From positions 3,100,001 to 3,164,000 of the forward strand of contig NZ_CP025085.1 of assembly GCF_002847015.1 (NCBI RefSeq): a DNA stretch of 64,000 nt, in the 5' to 3' direction. The translations under genes and the position numbers were made by a program. Position 1 is the first letter of the stretch. Every line of letters begins with the position of its first letter. This DNA is from Prodigiosinella confusarubida. GTDB taxonomy: Bacteria; Pseudomonadota; Gammaproteobacteria; Enterobacterales; Enterobacteriaceae. This document shows, in pieces, positions 10,060 through 20,778 of this stretch. The notes under the pieces are model-generated. The model made no database searches and had not been told where the DNA came from. It saw only the letters and a program-made list of their open reading frames with translations.

Positions 10060-10680
10060 CTACTCTTTCCAGCGTCCCGGTATATAGGAGAATACCGGCA
10101 ATTTCCAGGACCAGCGGATAGCGGCCAATCGCACAACCAAACCGATAACAAATGAGATTAATTGGTTGACGTCATGATTGAAAGACAGTTTCCCCAATCC
10201 CAAATAAATCAAGGCAACCAGTAGCGATACACTGGCATACAGTTCTTTGCGCAATACAAGCGGCGTTCGGTTACAGAAGATATCCCGCAGAATGCCACCG
10301 AAGATACCAGTGGTAATCCCGGCCATCACCACGACAGTCACCGAGTACCCTAGCCCCAGAGCAACATTACAACCGATGATGGTAAAAGCGATCAACCCCA
10401 TGGCATCCAGTACCAAAAACAGTTGCTGTAGATGATGCATAACCCGGGCAATAATAATAGTGAACAAACCAGCCCCGATGGTGAGGTAAATATAAGCCGG
10501 ATGTTGTGTCCAACCGATGGGGTAGTTTCCCAGCAGGATATCCCGCACGGTGCCGCCGCCTAACGCCGTGATGAAGGCGATAAGAGAAACGCCAAAGATA
10601 TCCATATTACGACGTCCGGCGGCCAGCGCCCCCGACATACTTTCCGCAGTGATGGCAATCAGATAGATGTAGGTCAACAC
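10060..10680 (-). CDS. TRIC-family inner membrane protein (YicG/YadS-like, UPF0126)
   Basis: A polytopic membrane protein of about 206 residues with two repeated three-helix units. Each repeat shows the family's glycine/aspartate signature (ALGGGTVRDILLG about residue 40; GIFGGILRDIFCN about residue 125). Bacterial TRIC relatives form trimeric monovalent cation channels, and glycine export or import has been suggested for those behind glycine riboswitches. I chose the GTG at 10680 (VLTYIYLIAITAESM) because the AGGGG ribosome binding site sits just upstream. The longer in-frame extension to 10743 runs into the riboswitch. Expression should depend on the tandem glycine riboswitch upstream. Confidence 0.85.
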   Translation of the reverse strand: MLTYIYLIAITAESMSGALAAGRRNMDIFGVSLIAFITALGGGTVRDILLGNYPIGWTQHPAYIYLTIGAGLFTIIIARVMHHLQQLFLVLDAMGLIAFTIIGCNVALGLGYSVTVVVMAGITTGIFGGILRDIFCNRTPLVLRKELYASVSLLVALIYLGLGKLSFNHDVNQLISFVIGLVVRLAAIRWSWKLPVFSYIPGRWKE

Positions 10681-10704
10681 ACAAGAACCCCTGTGAAATG
10701 CGCC

Positions 10705-10885
10705 CCTCCCTCTGTCCTGTTTACCTGAGAGTTTAGCAGCCAACGCTGCTTGCCCCTTCGGTGGATTACCTGAGCAATCTCTCTCCAGTTGGCATCAATG
10801 GAATTCGCAGTATGGCAGCCTGAGCGATTATGGGAGTTTGCGCCTTCGGCGGGGTACTAAATTTAGTGCCCTCTCTCCTGCGAGT
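10705..10885 (-). promoter_or_regulatory. Tandem glycine riboswitch
   Basis: On the minus strand there are two consecutive aptamers. The first (about 10883-10812) has GGAGAGAGG, the core CGCCGAAGGCGCAAACTCCC and CGCTCAGGC. The second (about 10790-10705) has CTGGAGAGAG, CACCGAAGGGGCAAGC, AAACTCTCAGGTAAA and CAGGACAGAGGG. These are the conserved blocks of the gcvT-type glycine riboswitch with its usual tandem arrangement. The structure ends about 25 bases before the TRIC gene start, so control of translation start or antitermination is likely. Confidence 0.92.
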
Positions 10886-11031
10886 CGCGGAGTATACGGG
10901 CTCCGATAAAGGTGTTCAACCAACCATCAGTGATTCTTATTACAAAAAATACGCCTTCACACCCTGTGTCGTGACTCTGTGTACCGGTTTCTGCTAACAT
11001 CAGTGCACATTCTTTAACAATGGCAGCGAAC

Positions 11032-11838
11032 ATGAAGTTTGTTTCTTTTAATATCAATGGGCTGCGAGCCAGACCACATCAGCTGGCTGCACTCATCGAA
11101 CAGCATCAACCTGACGTTATTGGCTTACAGGAAACCAAAGTTCATGACGACATGTTTCCACTGGAAGACGTTAGCCAGTATGGCTACCATGTTTTTTACC
11201 ATGGTCAGAAAGGGCACTATGGCGTAGCGCTATTGACCAAAAATAAGCCACTGGACGTAAGACGCGGATTCCCCACTGATGAAGATGACGCGCAGCGGCG
11301 TATCATCATGGCTGATATTGCAACATCCCGCGGCAAACTCACCGTTATCAATGGTTATTTTCCTCAAGGTGAAAGCCGTGTTCATCCAGTGAAATTCCCG
11401 GCCAAAACCCGCTTTTATCAAGATTTGCAAGAATATGTTGAACAGCATCATAAAGCCGATCAGCCGCTGATTATCATGGGGGACATGAATATCAGTCCAA
11501 GCGATCTGGATATTGGTATTGGTGAAGAAAATCGCAAACGCTGGCTGCGGACAGGCAAATGTTCATTTCTGCCAGAAGAGCGTGAATGGATGGCTCGTTT
11601 ACAGAATTGGGGGCTAGTTGATACATTTCGGGCCGCTAACCCAGAGTCAAATAATCAATTTTCATGGTTTGATTATCGTTCCAGCGGCTTCGACACTAAC
11701 CGCGGACTGCGTATTGACTTGATATTGGCAAGTCAACCGTTGGCGGACTGCTGCACCGGAACCGGTATTGACTATGTCATCCGGGCAATGGATAAACCAT
11801 CCGATCACGCACCAATATGGGCGGAATTTTCACTTTAA
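11032..11838 (+). CDS. xthA: Exodeoxyribonuclease III XthA
   Basis: XthA is the main AP endonuclease and 3' phosphatase/exonuclease of base-excision repair and acts on abasic sites and blocked 3' ends. The protein is 268 residues, the same length as E. coli Exo III. Metal and catalytic residues are visible: Glu in [10 protein letters not shown] (about residue 34), GDMNISPSD (about residue 151) and the C-terminal [10 protein letters not shown] with the catalytic His. The start at 11032 ([12 protein letters not shown]) is the family start, and an in-frame ATG twelve bases upstream is less likely. It is divergent from the riboswitch-controlled TRIC gene. In E. coli it belongs to the RpoS regulon, and nothing here contradicts that. 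Confidence 0.96.
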   Translation: MKFVSFNINGLRARPHQLAALIEQHQPDVIGLQETKVHDDMFPLEDVSQYGYHVFYHGQKGHYGVALLTKNKPLDVRRGFPTDEDDAQRRIIMADIATSRGKLTVINGYFPQGESRVHPVKFPAKTRFYQDLQEYVEQHHKADQPLIIMGDMNISPSDLDIGIGEENRKRWLRTGKCSFLPEEREWMARLQNWGLVDTFRAANPESNNQFSWFDYRSSGFDTNRGLRIDLILASQPLADCCTGTGIDYVIRAMDKPSDHAPIWAEFSL

Positions 11839-11877
11839 ACCAATAATGGCCTGCGCATTTTGTGTTAAGGCCATTGC

Positions 11878-12180
11878 TTATTTGACTATCTGCCATATCA
11901 GGTTATTGGTACCCAATGACTGTTTGTCCCTCACGCATTGCAGCAAAACGCCTTCCGCTTTCAATACCGCACCTTCCGAATAGCTTTTATTCTGATAAAT
12001 GCAGCAACTCATGCAGTTGGTGGGCACTTCACGTGATGTACTATTCCCGTTTCCCCAGACCACTTGTGGAGGCACGGGTACCACAATGTCAGTATTCGTT
12101 TGGCCCGTCTGATTGGCCTGAACCAATGAAGGCAGCATCGCAGCTGCACCGACAACGAACAGAAAAATAAACCGTCTCAT
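11878..12180 (-). CDS. ynjH: DUF1496 protein YnjH
   Basis: A 100-residue protein with a signal peptide ([22 protein letters not shown], cleavage predicted after Ala-22), so it is probably periplasmic. The mature part has the DUF1496 cysteine cluster [19 protein letters not shown] and a further Cys in LLQCVRD. Function is unknown. Its start overlaps the end of topB by four bases (ATG within 12177-12180), so it is almost certainly cotranscribed and translationally coupled with topB. Confidence 0.85.
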   Translation of the reverse strand: MRRFIFLFVVGAAAMLPSLVQANQTGQTNTDIVVPVPPQVVWGNGNSTSREVPTNCMSCCIYQNKSYSEGAVLKAEGVLLQCVRDKQSLGTNNLIWQIVK

Positions 12181-14099
12181 GGATGTTGTTCCTTTGCTTT
12201 AGACTGTGGCTTCCGCCGTTTTTTCCCGCTCACCTGTGCAGGTGGCAATCCTTTAAACGCAGTAATATTACCGCTCTGTTTTGCCTGCTGAATCAACTCA
12301 TATAGCGACTGAGTCAACGGTTGCATGAAATCCTGATAGCGGCAGTGCTTTTCACTGATTTGTGTCAACGTCGCCTCCCAATGCGCTGTCATGTCCGGAT
12401 GTGCCGCGCTGGGTGGTAATGAATGAATCAGAGCCCTGCCGGTTTCACTGGCGTGAATATAACGCCCTTTTTTGATTAGGAAGGCCCGTTTGAACAGTAA
12501 CTCAATAATACCCGCTCGCGTGGCTTCCGTCCCTAACCCATCGGTAGCACGCAGGATCTTCTTCAGCATTTTATCTTGTACAAACCGGGCAATCCCGGTC
12601 ATGGCTGAAAGCAACGTCGCATCAGTGAAATGACGTGGTGGTTGCGTCTCCCGCGCCACGACCTCTCCTCGTTCGCAAAGTAATTCATCGTCTTTGGCAA
12701 CAACAGGCAACGGCATTCCTTCATTCTCTTCATCCCGTTCTTTGCCACCCAACAAGGTTCGCCAGCCCGCTTCCGCCAAAAAACGCGCTTTAGCCACAAA
12801 CTTTCCCCCGGCAATATCCAGCTCGATAACACACTTGCGGAATACAGCATCCGCGCAAAACTGCATCAGATATTGTCGGGCGATAAGACCATAGACTTTG
12901 CTTTCATTATCAGTCAGCACCGTGCGGGTACTGCGTGCTGTTGGGACGATGGCATGATGCGCATCGACTTTACTGTCGTTCCAACAGCGATTGCGTCGTT
13001 CACTATCTACTGCCGGCTGAGGCAACAAATCTGGCTGATGCGTGCCAATCGCCTTGAGTACCGCATGACGTCCGGCAAAATGCTCTTCCGGTAAATAACG
13101 GCTATCAGATCGAGGGTAAGTGATCAACTTATGGGTTTCGTATAGACGCTGGCAAATATCCAGCACTTGCTGGGCACTAAGCCCAAAACGTTTGGCCGCT
13201 TCAATCTGCAACACAGACAGGGAGTATGGCAACGGCGCCGTTTCTGATTCCCGTTTATCACTATAGCTCGTAACAGTGGCTGGCTGCCCTTCGATGCGTT
13301 TGACCACATGTTCGGCCAACGAACGATGTAACAAACGGCCCTCTTCATCCTGATAAGGCTCACAGGACTCACTGGGTTGCCACAGTGCGATAAAGCGTTC
13401 GCCAGCAGGTGTCAGAATATGGGCTTTTACTTCAAAATAATCTTTGGGTACGAAATGCTCAATCTCCTCATCGCGCCGGACCACCAGTCCAAGAACCGGC
13501 GTCTGGACGCGGCCAACAGACAACACACCGCTATAACCGGCGTTTCTTCCCAACAATGTATATGCCCGGGTCATATTGATGCCATATAACCAGTCAGCAC
13601 GCGAACGAGCCAGTGCGGACACACATAATGGGATAAACTCCCGGTTTTCACGCATCCGGGAAACTGCACGCTCCACGGCTTGTGGGTTAAGATCGTTAAT
13701 CAGACAACGATGTACATGCTGTCGCTTTTCATCCGAAAGTGAAAGATATTCCAACACTTCATCCACCAGCAACTGCCCTTCACGATCCGGGTCGCCAGCA
13801 TGAATAATTTCATCCGCCTGCGCCAACAGCCGTTTAATGGCATTTAACTGCTTGCTGACCGACGGACGCGGCTGTAACAGCCATTTTTGCGGAATAATCG
13901 GCAGGTCAGCCAATGTCCAGCGCGTATAGCGGCTGTCATAGGCATCCGGCTGTGCCTGTTCCAGCAAATGCCCGATACACCAGGTAACAACATCGTGCTC
14001 ACCACAGGCGATATAGCCATCACCGCGCCGATGTGGCTTGGGTAGAACATCAGCAATCGCACGAGCAAGGCTGGGCTTTTCGGCAATAAACAGTCGCAT
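12177..14099 (-). CDS. topB: DNA topoisomerase III TopB
   Basis: A type IA topoisomerase that decatenates precatenanes and recombination intermediates. The N-terminal TOPRIM region has the conserved Glu in [19 protein letters not shown] and the acidic DPDREGQ. The active-site tyrosine is in [14 protein letters not shown] (about residue 330). The C-terminal region (about 600-640) is basic, with a GKKRRKPQ tail typical of enterobacterial TopB. The 640 residues are close to E. coli (653). It is followed by ynjH in an overlapping arrangement. Upstream the next gene is ydjA, so selD, present between these two in E. coli, is missing. Confidence 0.96.
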   Translation of the reverse strand: MRLFIAEKPSLARAIADVLPKPHRRGDGYIACGEHDVVTWCIGHLLEQAQPDAYDSRYTRWTLADLPIIPQKWLLQPRPSVSKQLNAIKRLLAQADEIIHAGDPDREGQLLVDEVLEYLSLSDEKRQHVHRCLINDLNPQAVERAVSRMRENREFIPLCVSALARSRADWLYGINMTRAYTLLGRNAGYSGVLSVGRVQTPVLGLVVRRDEEIEHFVPKDYFEVKAHILTPAGERFIALWQPSESCEPYQDEEGRLLHRSLAEHVVKRIEGQPATVTSYSDKRESETAPLPYSLSVLQIEAAKRFGLSAQQVLDICQRLYETHKLITYPRSDSRYLPEEHFAGRHAVLKAIGTHQPDLLPQPAVDSERRNRCWNDSKVDAHHAIVPTARSTRTVLTDNESKVYGLIARQYLMQFCADAVFRKCVIELDIAGGKFVAKARFLAEAGWRTLLGGKERDEENEGMPLPVVAKDDELLCERGEVVARETQPPRHFTDATLLSAMTGIARFVQDKMLKKILRATDGLGTEATRAGIIELLFKRAFLIKKGRYIHASETGRALIHSLPPSAAHPDMTAHWEATLTQISEKHCRYQDFMQPLTQSLYELIQQAKQSGNITAFKGLPPAQVSGKKRRKPQSKAKEQHP

Positions 14100-14172
14100 T
14101 TTTCACCGCAATACAGACAGTCATTTCTTGTAAGCCATCTTCATAAAGGAATGAAGATGGCATTGATAATCA

Positions 14173-14724
14173 TCAGAAATAATTAACAAACTTTTTCGTG
14201 TCGAGTGGCGTTACCGTTAGGGAGGCTTTGAGTTGAGGTGTACCAAGGTAAAGGAAACCGACAATCTCATCCTGCGGTCGACAACCAAATGCCTCACGTA
14301 CCAGATTGTGATGAGTCCAGGCACCACTGCGCCAAATGCCATTAAACCCCTGGGCTTGCGCGGCCATTTGCATAGCATGAACGGCGCAACCAGCCGAAAC
14401 CACTTGCTCCCACTGAGGAACTTTGGGGTTTTCTTCACAGTGCGCAATCACGGCAATGATCATTGGCGCCCGAAACGGAGACTGACGGGCTTTTTCTATA
14501 ACCTCTTCATCCAGTCTATCCTGCTGTGCAGCCTGCGTCAGTACAGCACTAAAACGGGACAGCCCCTCATCCTGAATAATAAAAAAGCGCCAGGGTTGCA
14601 GCGCGCCATGGTCGGGAGCCCGCATCCCGGCATGAATGATATTATCAAGCGCATCGCCGGATGGTGCAGGGGTAATCAATCGAGATGCCGAACGACGATT
14701 TAGTAATAATTCAAGAGCATCCAT
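14173..14724 (-). CDS. ydjA: Nitroreductase-family protein YdjA
   Basis: A minimal FMN-dependent nitroreductase of 183 residues, the size of E. coli YdjA. The FMN-binding N-terminal signature NRRSASRLI is followed by [17 protein letters not shown], and the C-terminal segment is [12 protein letters not shown]. Members reduce nitroaromatics and quinones with NAD(P)H as obligate dimers. The physiological substrate of YdjA is not settled. I chose the second of two adjacent ATGs ([12 protein letters not shown]) because it matches the E. coli start. The gene is divergent from sppA and in the same orientation as topB, 73 bases upstream. Confidence 0.93.
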   Translation of the reverse strand: MDALELLLNRRSASRLITPAPSGDALDNIIHAGMRAPDHGALQPWRFFIIQDEGLSRFSAVLTQAAQQDRLDEEVIEKARQSPFRAPMIIAVIAHCEENPKVPQWEQVVSAGCAVHAMQMAAQAQGFNGIWRSGAWTHHNLVREAFGCRPQDEIVGFLYLGTPQLKASLTVTPLDTKKFVNYF

Positions 14725-14906
14725 CACACTTCTCCTGTATTACATCGAGTGCCAGTGATAAGACAAATATGCGCGCCACGTTATCACAGGTAGAAGTTTT
14801 GTTACAAGTTAGCCACCTGACCGCATATTTCGGACATGATAAAAGCTGACTTTTTTCTATCGGCTCATTAGGATACTAAACTGTTTCTTCCGTTTTCGGA
14901 GTTATC

Positions 14907-16757
14907 ATGCGCACGATGTGGCGAATTTTTAGTGGGTTAGTTAAGTGGATCTGGGGTCTACTCAATCTTATCCGTGAATTTATACTCAATATTTTTCTTA
15001 TCCTATTGATTTTATTAGGTATCGGGATTTATAACCAAATCAGAGCCCCTCAGGAAGAACCTTCCCGTGGCGCACTGTTGCTTGATTTAACCGGTGTCGT
15101 GGTAGACAAACCCTCAGTCAACAACAAACTACGTCAGTTTGGCCGTGAGTTTTTGGGGGTTTCCGCCAGCCGGCACCAGGAAAATTCCCTGTTTGATATT
15201 GTTGACAGTATCCGCCAGGCTAAAAACGATAGTAATATCACCGGGATAGTAATGGACCTGACGGATTTAACCGGTGCTGACCAGCCTTCCCTGCAATATA
15301 TTGGCAAAGCACTGCGCGAATTCCGTGATAGTGGGAAACCCATCTACGCGGTCGGTGATAATTACAACCAGATACAGTATTACCTGGCTAGCTACGCGAA
15401 CAAGATTTACCTGACTCCGCAAGGCAATGTCGATCTGCATGGCCTTGCGACCAACAATCTCTATTACAAAACGCTGTTGGATAAATTGAAGGTAACAACC
15501 CACGTCTTCCGGGTCGGCACCTATAAATCAGCGGTTGAGCCATTCATCCGTGACAATATGTCTTCAGCGGCTCGCGAAGCCGACAGCCGTTGGATCAACA
15601 TCCTGTGGCAGCATTATCTGGATACTGTTGCAGCCAACCGTCAAATTACACCGCAACAACTTTTCCCTGGAGCTGAAGGGATTCTGGCGGGATTACGCGC
15701 AGTTGACGGCGATACAGCGCGCTACGCGCTGGAAAATAAGCTGGTCGATGAAGTGGCCTCACACACAGTAATCGAACAGTCATTTATAAAAGCGTTCGGC
15801 TGGGATGCGAAAGACAAAAATTTCAACTTCACCAGTATCTACGACTATACACCGACTAAACCGACACCGGACGCCAACAAAATTGCGGTGATCTTTGCCG
15901 ATGGAATGATCGTCGATGGGTCGGAAACCCCAGGTTATGTTGGTGGTGATACCACTGCCGAGCAAATTCGTGAGGCCCGGCTCAACCCTAAAGTTAAAGC
16001 GGTTATTTTACGGGTTAACAGTCCAGGTGGTAGCGTTAATGCCTCCGAACGAATCCGTTCCGAACTAGAGGCAGTTCGTCTGGCTGGAAAACCGGTTGTC
16101 GTTTCTATGGGCGGAATGGCGGCTTCCGGTGGCTACTGGATATCAACTCCCGCCAATTACATTATTGCCAGCCCCAGTACACTAACTGGCTCTATCGGTA
16201 TTTTTGGTGTGATCAATACCTTTGAGAACTCACTGGATAGCATTGGTGTTCATACTGACGGTGTAGCCACATCACCATTAGCCGATTTGGCTGTAACCAA
16301 GCCATTACCCCCAGTATTTAGTCAGCTTATGCAATTAAACATTGAGCGCGGTTATAAAAACTTCGTGTCACTGGTTGCTAAATCACGGAAGAAATCGACT
16401 GCGCAAATTGATGAAATCGCTCAAGGACACGTTTGGGTGGGTAGCGATGCCAAAACCAACGGTCTGGTGGATCAATTAGGCGATTTTGACGACGCAGTGA
16501 AGAAAGCCGCCGAGCTGGCAAAACTCAATCACTACCAACTAAGCTGGTTTACGGAACAGCCAAGCCTGTTCGACGTCATGTTCAATCAGGTTAGAGGTTC
16601 CGTTTATGCCATGCTGCCTTCAGCGTTACAGGCCATGCTACCCGCGCCAGTAGCGCAATTGGCGGAAACCATTCGTTCACAACCGTCTATCCTGAATAAG
16701 ATGAACGATCCACAAAATCGGTATGCGCTCTGTCTCACCTGTGGAGATATCCGCTAA
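14907..16757 (+). CDS. sppA: Signal peptide peptidase SppA (protease IV)
   Basis: An inner-membrane serine protease that degrades cleaved signal peptides. One N-terminal membrane anchor (about residues 24-44, rich in Ile/Leu) leaves the tandem S49 domains in the periplasm. The catalytic Lys is in FRVGTYKSAVEPF (about residue 208) of the N-terminal domain and the nucleophile Ser is in GGMAASGGYWIS (about residue 409) of the C-terminal domain, matching the Lys/Ser dyad shared between domains. At 616 residues it is within two of E. coli SppA. It is a single gene with a strong terminator before ansA. Confidence 0.96.
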   Translation: MRTMWRIFSGLVKWIWGLLNLIREFILNIFLILLILLGIGIYNQIRAPQEEPSRGALLLDLTGVVVDKPSVNNKLRQFGREFLGVSASRHQENSLFDIVDSIRQAKNDSNITGIVMDLTDLTGADQPSLQYIGKALREFRDSGKPIYAVGDNYNQIQYYLASYANKIYLTPQGNVDLHGLATNNLYYKTLLDKLKVTTHVFRVGTYKSAVEPFIRDNMSSAAREADSRWINILWQHYLDTVAANRQITPQQLFPGAEGILAGLRAVDGDTARYALENKLVDEVASHTVIEQSFIKAFGWDAKDKNFNFTSIYDYTPTKPTPDANKIAVIFADGMIVDGSETPGYVGGDTTAEQIREARLNPKVKAVILRVNSPGGSVNASERIRSELEAVRLAGKPVVVSMGGMAASGGYWISTPANYIIASPSTLTGSIGIFGVINTFENSLDSIGVHTDGVATSPLADLAVTKPLPPVFSQLMQLNIERGYKNFVSLVAKSRKKSTAQIDEIAQGHVWVGSDAKTNGLVDQLGDFDDAVKKAAELAKLNHYQLSWFTEQPSLFDVMFNQVRGSVYAMLPSALQAMLPAPVAQLAETIRSQPSILNKMNDPQNRYALCLTCGDIR

Positions 16758-16766
16758 ACATACTGA

Positions 16767-16796
16767 CAGCCCGGTAAGACAGCCGGGCTGTTTTCC
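16767..16796 (+). terminator. Rho-independent terminator after sppA
   Basis: CAGCCCGG pairs with CCGGGCTG around an 8-base loop and is followed by TTTTCC. Confidence 0.88.
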
Positions 16797-16844
16797 TGCT
16801 GGTTACATTTATCATCCAGCGTTTTATCTCTTGTAATGATATCC

Positions 16845-17864
16845 ATGCAAAAAAAATCCATTTATGTTGCCTATACCGGCGGTACCATCGGTATGCAACG
16901 CTCAGAAAACGGCTATATTCCCGTCTCCGGTCATCTGCAGCAGCAGGTAGCCAACATGCCGGAATTTCATCGACTGGAAATGCCGTCTTTCACCATTCAT
17001 GAATACACGCCGTTAATCGACTCTTCGGATATGACACCAGCGGACTGGCAATCTATCGCCAATGATATTCAGCAACACTATGACAATTATGATGGTTTCG
17101 TCATTTTGCATGGCACAGACACCATGGCATTTACAGCATCCGCACTCTCCTTCATGTTGGAGAATCTCGCCAAGCCGGTAATAGTGACAGGGTCACAAAT
17201 TCCATTGGCCGAACTGCGCTCGGATGGTCAGACTAATCTGCTGAATGCGTTGTATGTAGCCGCCAATCATCCAGTGAATGAAGTCAGTCTGTTTTTTAAC
17301 AACAAACTGCTACGTGGAAACCGAACCACTAAAGCGCATGCTGACGGTTTTGATGCGTTTGCCTCCCCCAACTACCCTCCATTGCTGGAAGCCGGTATCC
17401 ATATCCGTCGATTGGCGCCACTACCACAAACACCCGCCTCCGGTGCGCTGATCGTCCATGACATTACGCCGCAACCCATTGGCGTTATCACTATTTATCC
17501 CGGTATTTCCGCCGATGTTGTCAGCAACTTTTTGCGCCAGCCCGTCAAGGCACTGATATTACGATCTTATGGTGTCGGTAATGCCCCACAAAGTTCTGGA
17601 CTGCTTAATGAACTTCGCCAGGCGTCAGAGCGAGGCATTGTGGTCGTTAATCTGACACAGTGCATTTCAGGACGAGTCAATATGGAAGGATACGCTACCG
17701 GTAACGCACTAGCACAAGCCGGTGTCATCAGTGGTTTCGATATGACGGTTGAAGCCGCACTGACAAAACTACATTATTTACTCAGTCGTGATGATCTCTC
17801 GCCAGTCGATGTCCGCCGTCTGATGCAGCAAAATCTACGCGGTGAGCTGAGCGACAAAGATTAA
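16845..17864 (+). CDS. ansA: Cytoplasmic asparaginase I AnsA
   Basis: It hydrolyses L-asparagine to aspartate and ammonia in the cytoplasm and is the low-affinity constitutive isozyme. The two type-I/II asparaginase threonine motifs are present: YTGGTIGMQ near residue 14 and HGTDTMAFTASAL near residue 90. The product is 339 residues from the ATG at 16845 (MQKKSIYVAYTGG), the family start, and the upstream in-frame ATG at 16836 is less likely. The gene is followed after 11 bases by pncA on the same strand, so they form an operon as in E. coli. Confidence 0.95.
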   Translation: MQKKSIYVAYTGGTIGMQRSENGYIPVSGHLQQQVANMPEFHRLEMPSFTIHEYTPLIDSSDMTPADWQSIANDIQQHYDNYDGFVILHGTDTMAFTASALSFMLENLAKPVIVTGSQIPLAELRSDGQTNLLNALYVAANHPVNEVSLFFNNKLLRGNRTTKAHADGFDAFASPNYPPLLEAGIHIRRLAPLPQTPASGALIVHDITPQPIGVITIYPGISADVVSNFLRQPVKALILRSYGVGNAPQSSGLLNELRQASERGIVVVNLTQCISGRVNMEGYATGNALAQAGVISGFDMTVEAALTKLHYLLSRDDLSPVDVRRLMQQNLRGELSDKD

Positions 17865-17875
17865 GAGGAACAGTT

Positions 17876-18514
17876 ATGAACAGAGCGTTATTACTGATCG
17901 ATTTGCAGAATGATTTCTGTCCAGGCGGCGCGTTGCCGATAACTGACGGTGACCAGGTTATTTCAGTAGCCAATCAAGCCATTGAAGCTTGCAAGGCAGC
18001 CACTGTTGCAGTCATCGCCAGTCAAGATTGGCATCCAGCAAATCATCGTAGCTTTGCCATCAATTCTGGCTCAGTGGTGGGGGAAATAGGTGAACTGGAC
18101 GGTTTGCCACAAGTTTGGTGGCCAGTTCACTGCGTACAAGAACAGACTGGTGCCGATTTTCATGCCGATCTCAATCGCCAAGCCATAAACTGGGTTGTAC
18201 GTAAAGGTACGCAAAGCAATATCGACAGTTATAGCGCCTTTTTTGATAACGGGCATCGTGCTAAAACCTGCCTGGACGATTGGCTGAAGGCACACAGTAT
18301 TAACCGACTCACCGTTATGGGACTGGCGACAGATTACTGCGTTAACTATACCGTGCTAGACGCTCTGTCCTTGGGATATCAAACAGAAGTATTAGTCGAA
18401 GGATGTCGGGGCGTCAATCTACAGCCGCAAGACAGCCAACTGGCGCTTCAAAACATGGCGCATCATGGTGCCACATTGATAGACTTGCCGACGTTTATCG
18501 ACTCTCTTTCATAA
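17876..18514 (+). CDS. pncA: Nicotinamidase PncA
   Basis: It deamidates nicotinamide to nicotinate in the NAD salvage pathway (and would activate pyrazinamide). The isochorismatase-fold triad is visible: Asp10 in LLIDLQNDFCPGG, the Lys in VVRKGTQ (about residue 111) and Cys in MGLATDYCVNYTVLDA (about residue 156). The metal-binding DWHPANH is at about residue 51. At 212 residues it is the usual size. It has a ribosome binding site AAGAGGA just after the ansA stop, so it is coupled with ansA. Confidence 0.96.
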   Translation: MNRALLLIDLQNDFCPGGALPITDGDQVISVANQAIEACKAATVAVIASQDWHPANHRSFAINSGSVVGEIGELDGLPQVWWPVHCVQEQTGADFHADLNRQAINWVVRKGTQSNIDSYSAFFDNGHRAKTCLDDWLKAHSINRLTVMGLATDYCVNYTVLDALSLGYQTEVLVEGCRGVNLQPQDSQLALQNMAHHGATLIDLPTFIDSLS

Positions 18515-18535
18515 AGTGTGTGAGTCGATCGGAAT

Positions 18536-18565
18536 AACCCGTAGTAACATCAATTACGACGGGTT
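18536..18565. terminator. Hairpin between convergent pncA and yeaC
   Basis: AACCCGT and ACGGGTT flank a 16-base loop between the two convergent stops. It is a probable bidirectional terminator, weak in T-run. Confidence 0.5.
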
Positions 18566-18592
18566 ACTTAAAATCAGGATGCTTTCAGTTGC

Positions 18593-18868
18593 CTAATCCT
18601 GTGGTTTCAGTGTAATTATCGGCGCTTCCTGAAATTGCTGTTTCAGTGTTTGCTTACTTTTTATTTCAACTTCACCTTGTGTATTAATGCTCATGTGTTC
18701 CGCATCAATATTATGCCGGGACTGCCACAGCATCACTATTTGCAACGAATTTTCTTTCTGTTCCGCAGTCAGTGACACACCATCCGGCCATTTACCCAAT
18801 TCGACAGCCGTTACCAGTCGCTGATAAATTTCCGGGGTCATAGTATTGATCAAGTCATCAAGTTGCAT
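18593..18868 (-). CDS. yeaC: DUF1315 protein YeaC
   Basis: A 91-residue cytoplasmic protein of unknown function. The conserved DUF1315 core MTPEIYQRLVTAVELGKWPDG is followed by LTAEQKENSLQIVMLWQ. I chose the ATG at 18868 (MQLDDLINTMTPE) as the family start. It lies 63 bases downstream of msrB on the same strand, and the msrB-yeaC pair is the arrangement seen in E. coli. Confidence 0.88.
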   Translation of the reverse strand: MQLDDLINTMTPEIYQRLVTAVELGKWPDGVSLTAEQKENSLQIVMLWQSRHNIDAEHMSINTQGEVEIKSKQTLKQQFQEAPIITLKPQD

Positions 18869-18931
18869 CTGTTTTCCTGCCATCCAACACGTTTTGCTGA
18901 AACGTTTCAAGTCATTAGATTACGAAACGAA

Positions 18932-19348
18932 TTATCCGTCTATTTTTTCTCCATCGTCCGTATCAGTGAAACTGAGTGACGTGGAGTTCACACAGTAACG
19001 CTCACCAGTCGTCTCCGGGGGACCATCAGGGAACACATGACCTAAATGAGCATCGCAATGGCCACATCGGATTTCAATCCGTTGCATATTGTGTGAATAA
19101 TCATCCAGATAACGAATCGCGTCGATGGATACCGGTTGATCGAAACTCGGCCAACCACAACCAGAATCATATTTCCGGTCAGAGTAGAACAACGGCTGCT
19201 GGCAGCACAAGCAGTGATAAACGCCTGTTTGCTTGTTATGAAGAAACTTGCCTGAGTATGCCGGTTCAGTGCCCCGCTGTTGTGTGACATAACGCTGCAT
19301 TTCAGTCAGACGCTCCAGCGCAGGTTGAGAAGATGTATCTTTTGTCAT
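18932..19348 (-). CDS. msrB: Peptide-methionine (R)-S-oxide reductase MsrB
   Basis: It repairs oxidised methionine by reducing the R epimer of methionine sulfoxide in proteins with thioredoxin. The zinc-binding CxxC pairs are HCLCCQQPL and [13 protein letters not shown]. The catalytic cysteine is in [11 protein letters not shown] near the C terminus. The ATG at 19348 ([14 protein letters not shown]) gives 138 residues, as in E. coli MsrB (137). The frame is open further upstream to 19429 but that part is not conserved. The gene is divergent from gapA. Confidence 0.95.
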   Translation of the reverse strand: MTKDTSSQPALERLTEMQRYVTQQRGTEPAYSGKFLHNKQTGVYHCLCCQQPLFYSDRKYDSGCGWPSFDQPVSIDAIRYLDDYSHNMQRIEIRCGHCDAHLGHVFPDGPPETTGERYCVNSTSLSFTDTDDGEKIDG

Positions 19349-19627
19349 AGCTTTCTCACAGAGACTTAAAGCATTATCTACCGATGTGGTTTTTAATTCT
19401 AACAAAAAATTAACACCTGAGCAGGCCATTTTGGCCTACACTATGGCTCAATAGCAGGGCATAATTTTAATTGTGATCTCCGTCTCAATTATGTCTGTGA
19501 TAGGTGTTCTATTGATGAGGTATTCCTCATATCATTGAGGCATATGATCTAGTTACACTGATCGCTGTTTTATCGTGCAAAGATTGTTCAGAGTTTTGAC
19601 TTATAGCAACTATTGACACGATTCCGC

Positions 19628-19655
19628 TTGACGCTCAGTAAGGTTTTTGTAATTT
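19628..19655 (+). promoter_or_regulatory. Candidate sigma-70 promoter of gapA within the msrB-gapA interval
   Basis: TTGACG (19628-19633), a 16-base spacer and TAATTT (19650-19655) lie 43 bases before the gapA start. The interval 19349-19697 (349 bases) has no gene and must hold both divergent promoters. E. coli gapA has several promoters including a catabolite-sensitive one, so further sites are expected here. I only call the best match. Confidence 0.5.
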
Positions 19656-19685
19656 TACAACCAACCTTTATTCACTAACCCATAG

Positions 19686-20693
<1,008 letters not shown>

Positions 20694-20711
20694 CCGGGTG
20701 ATCGATAGATG

Positions 20712-20741
20712 AAAAAGGGCGACACTGTGTCGCCCTTTTTA
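20712..20741 (+). terminator. Rho-independent terminator after gapA
   Basis: The perfect stem GGGCGACAC/GTGTCGCCC is flanked by AAAAA and TTTTT. It is strong and may also work on the minus strand. Confidence 0.95.
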
Positions 20742-20778
20742 TTTGCTGGTTAGTAACAAACAACAAACGGGCAATATC

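Noticed and set aside
14233-14703. 156-codon plus-strand frame
   Set aside because: Antisense shadow of ydjA.
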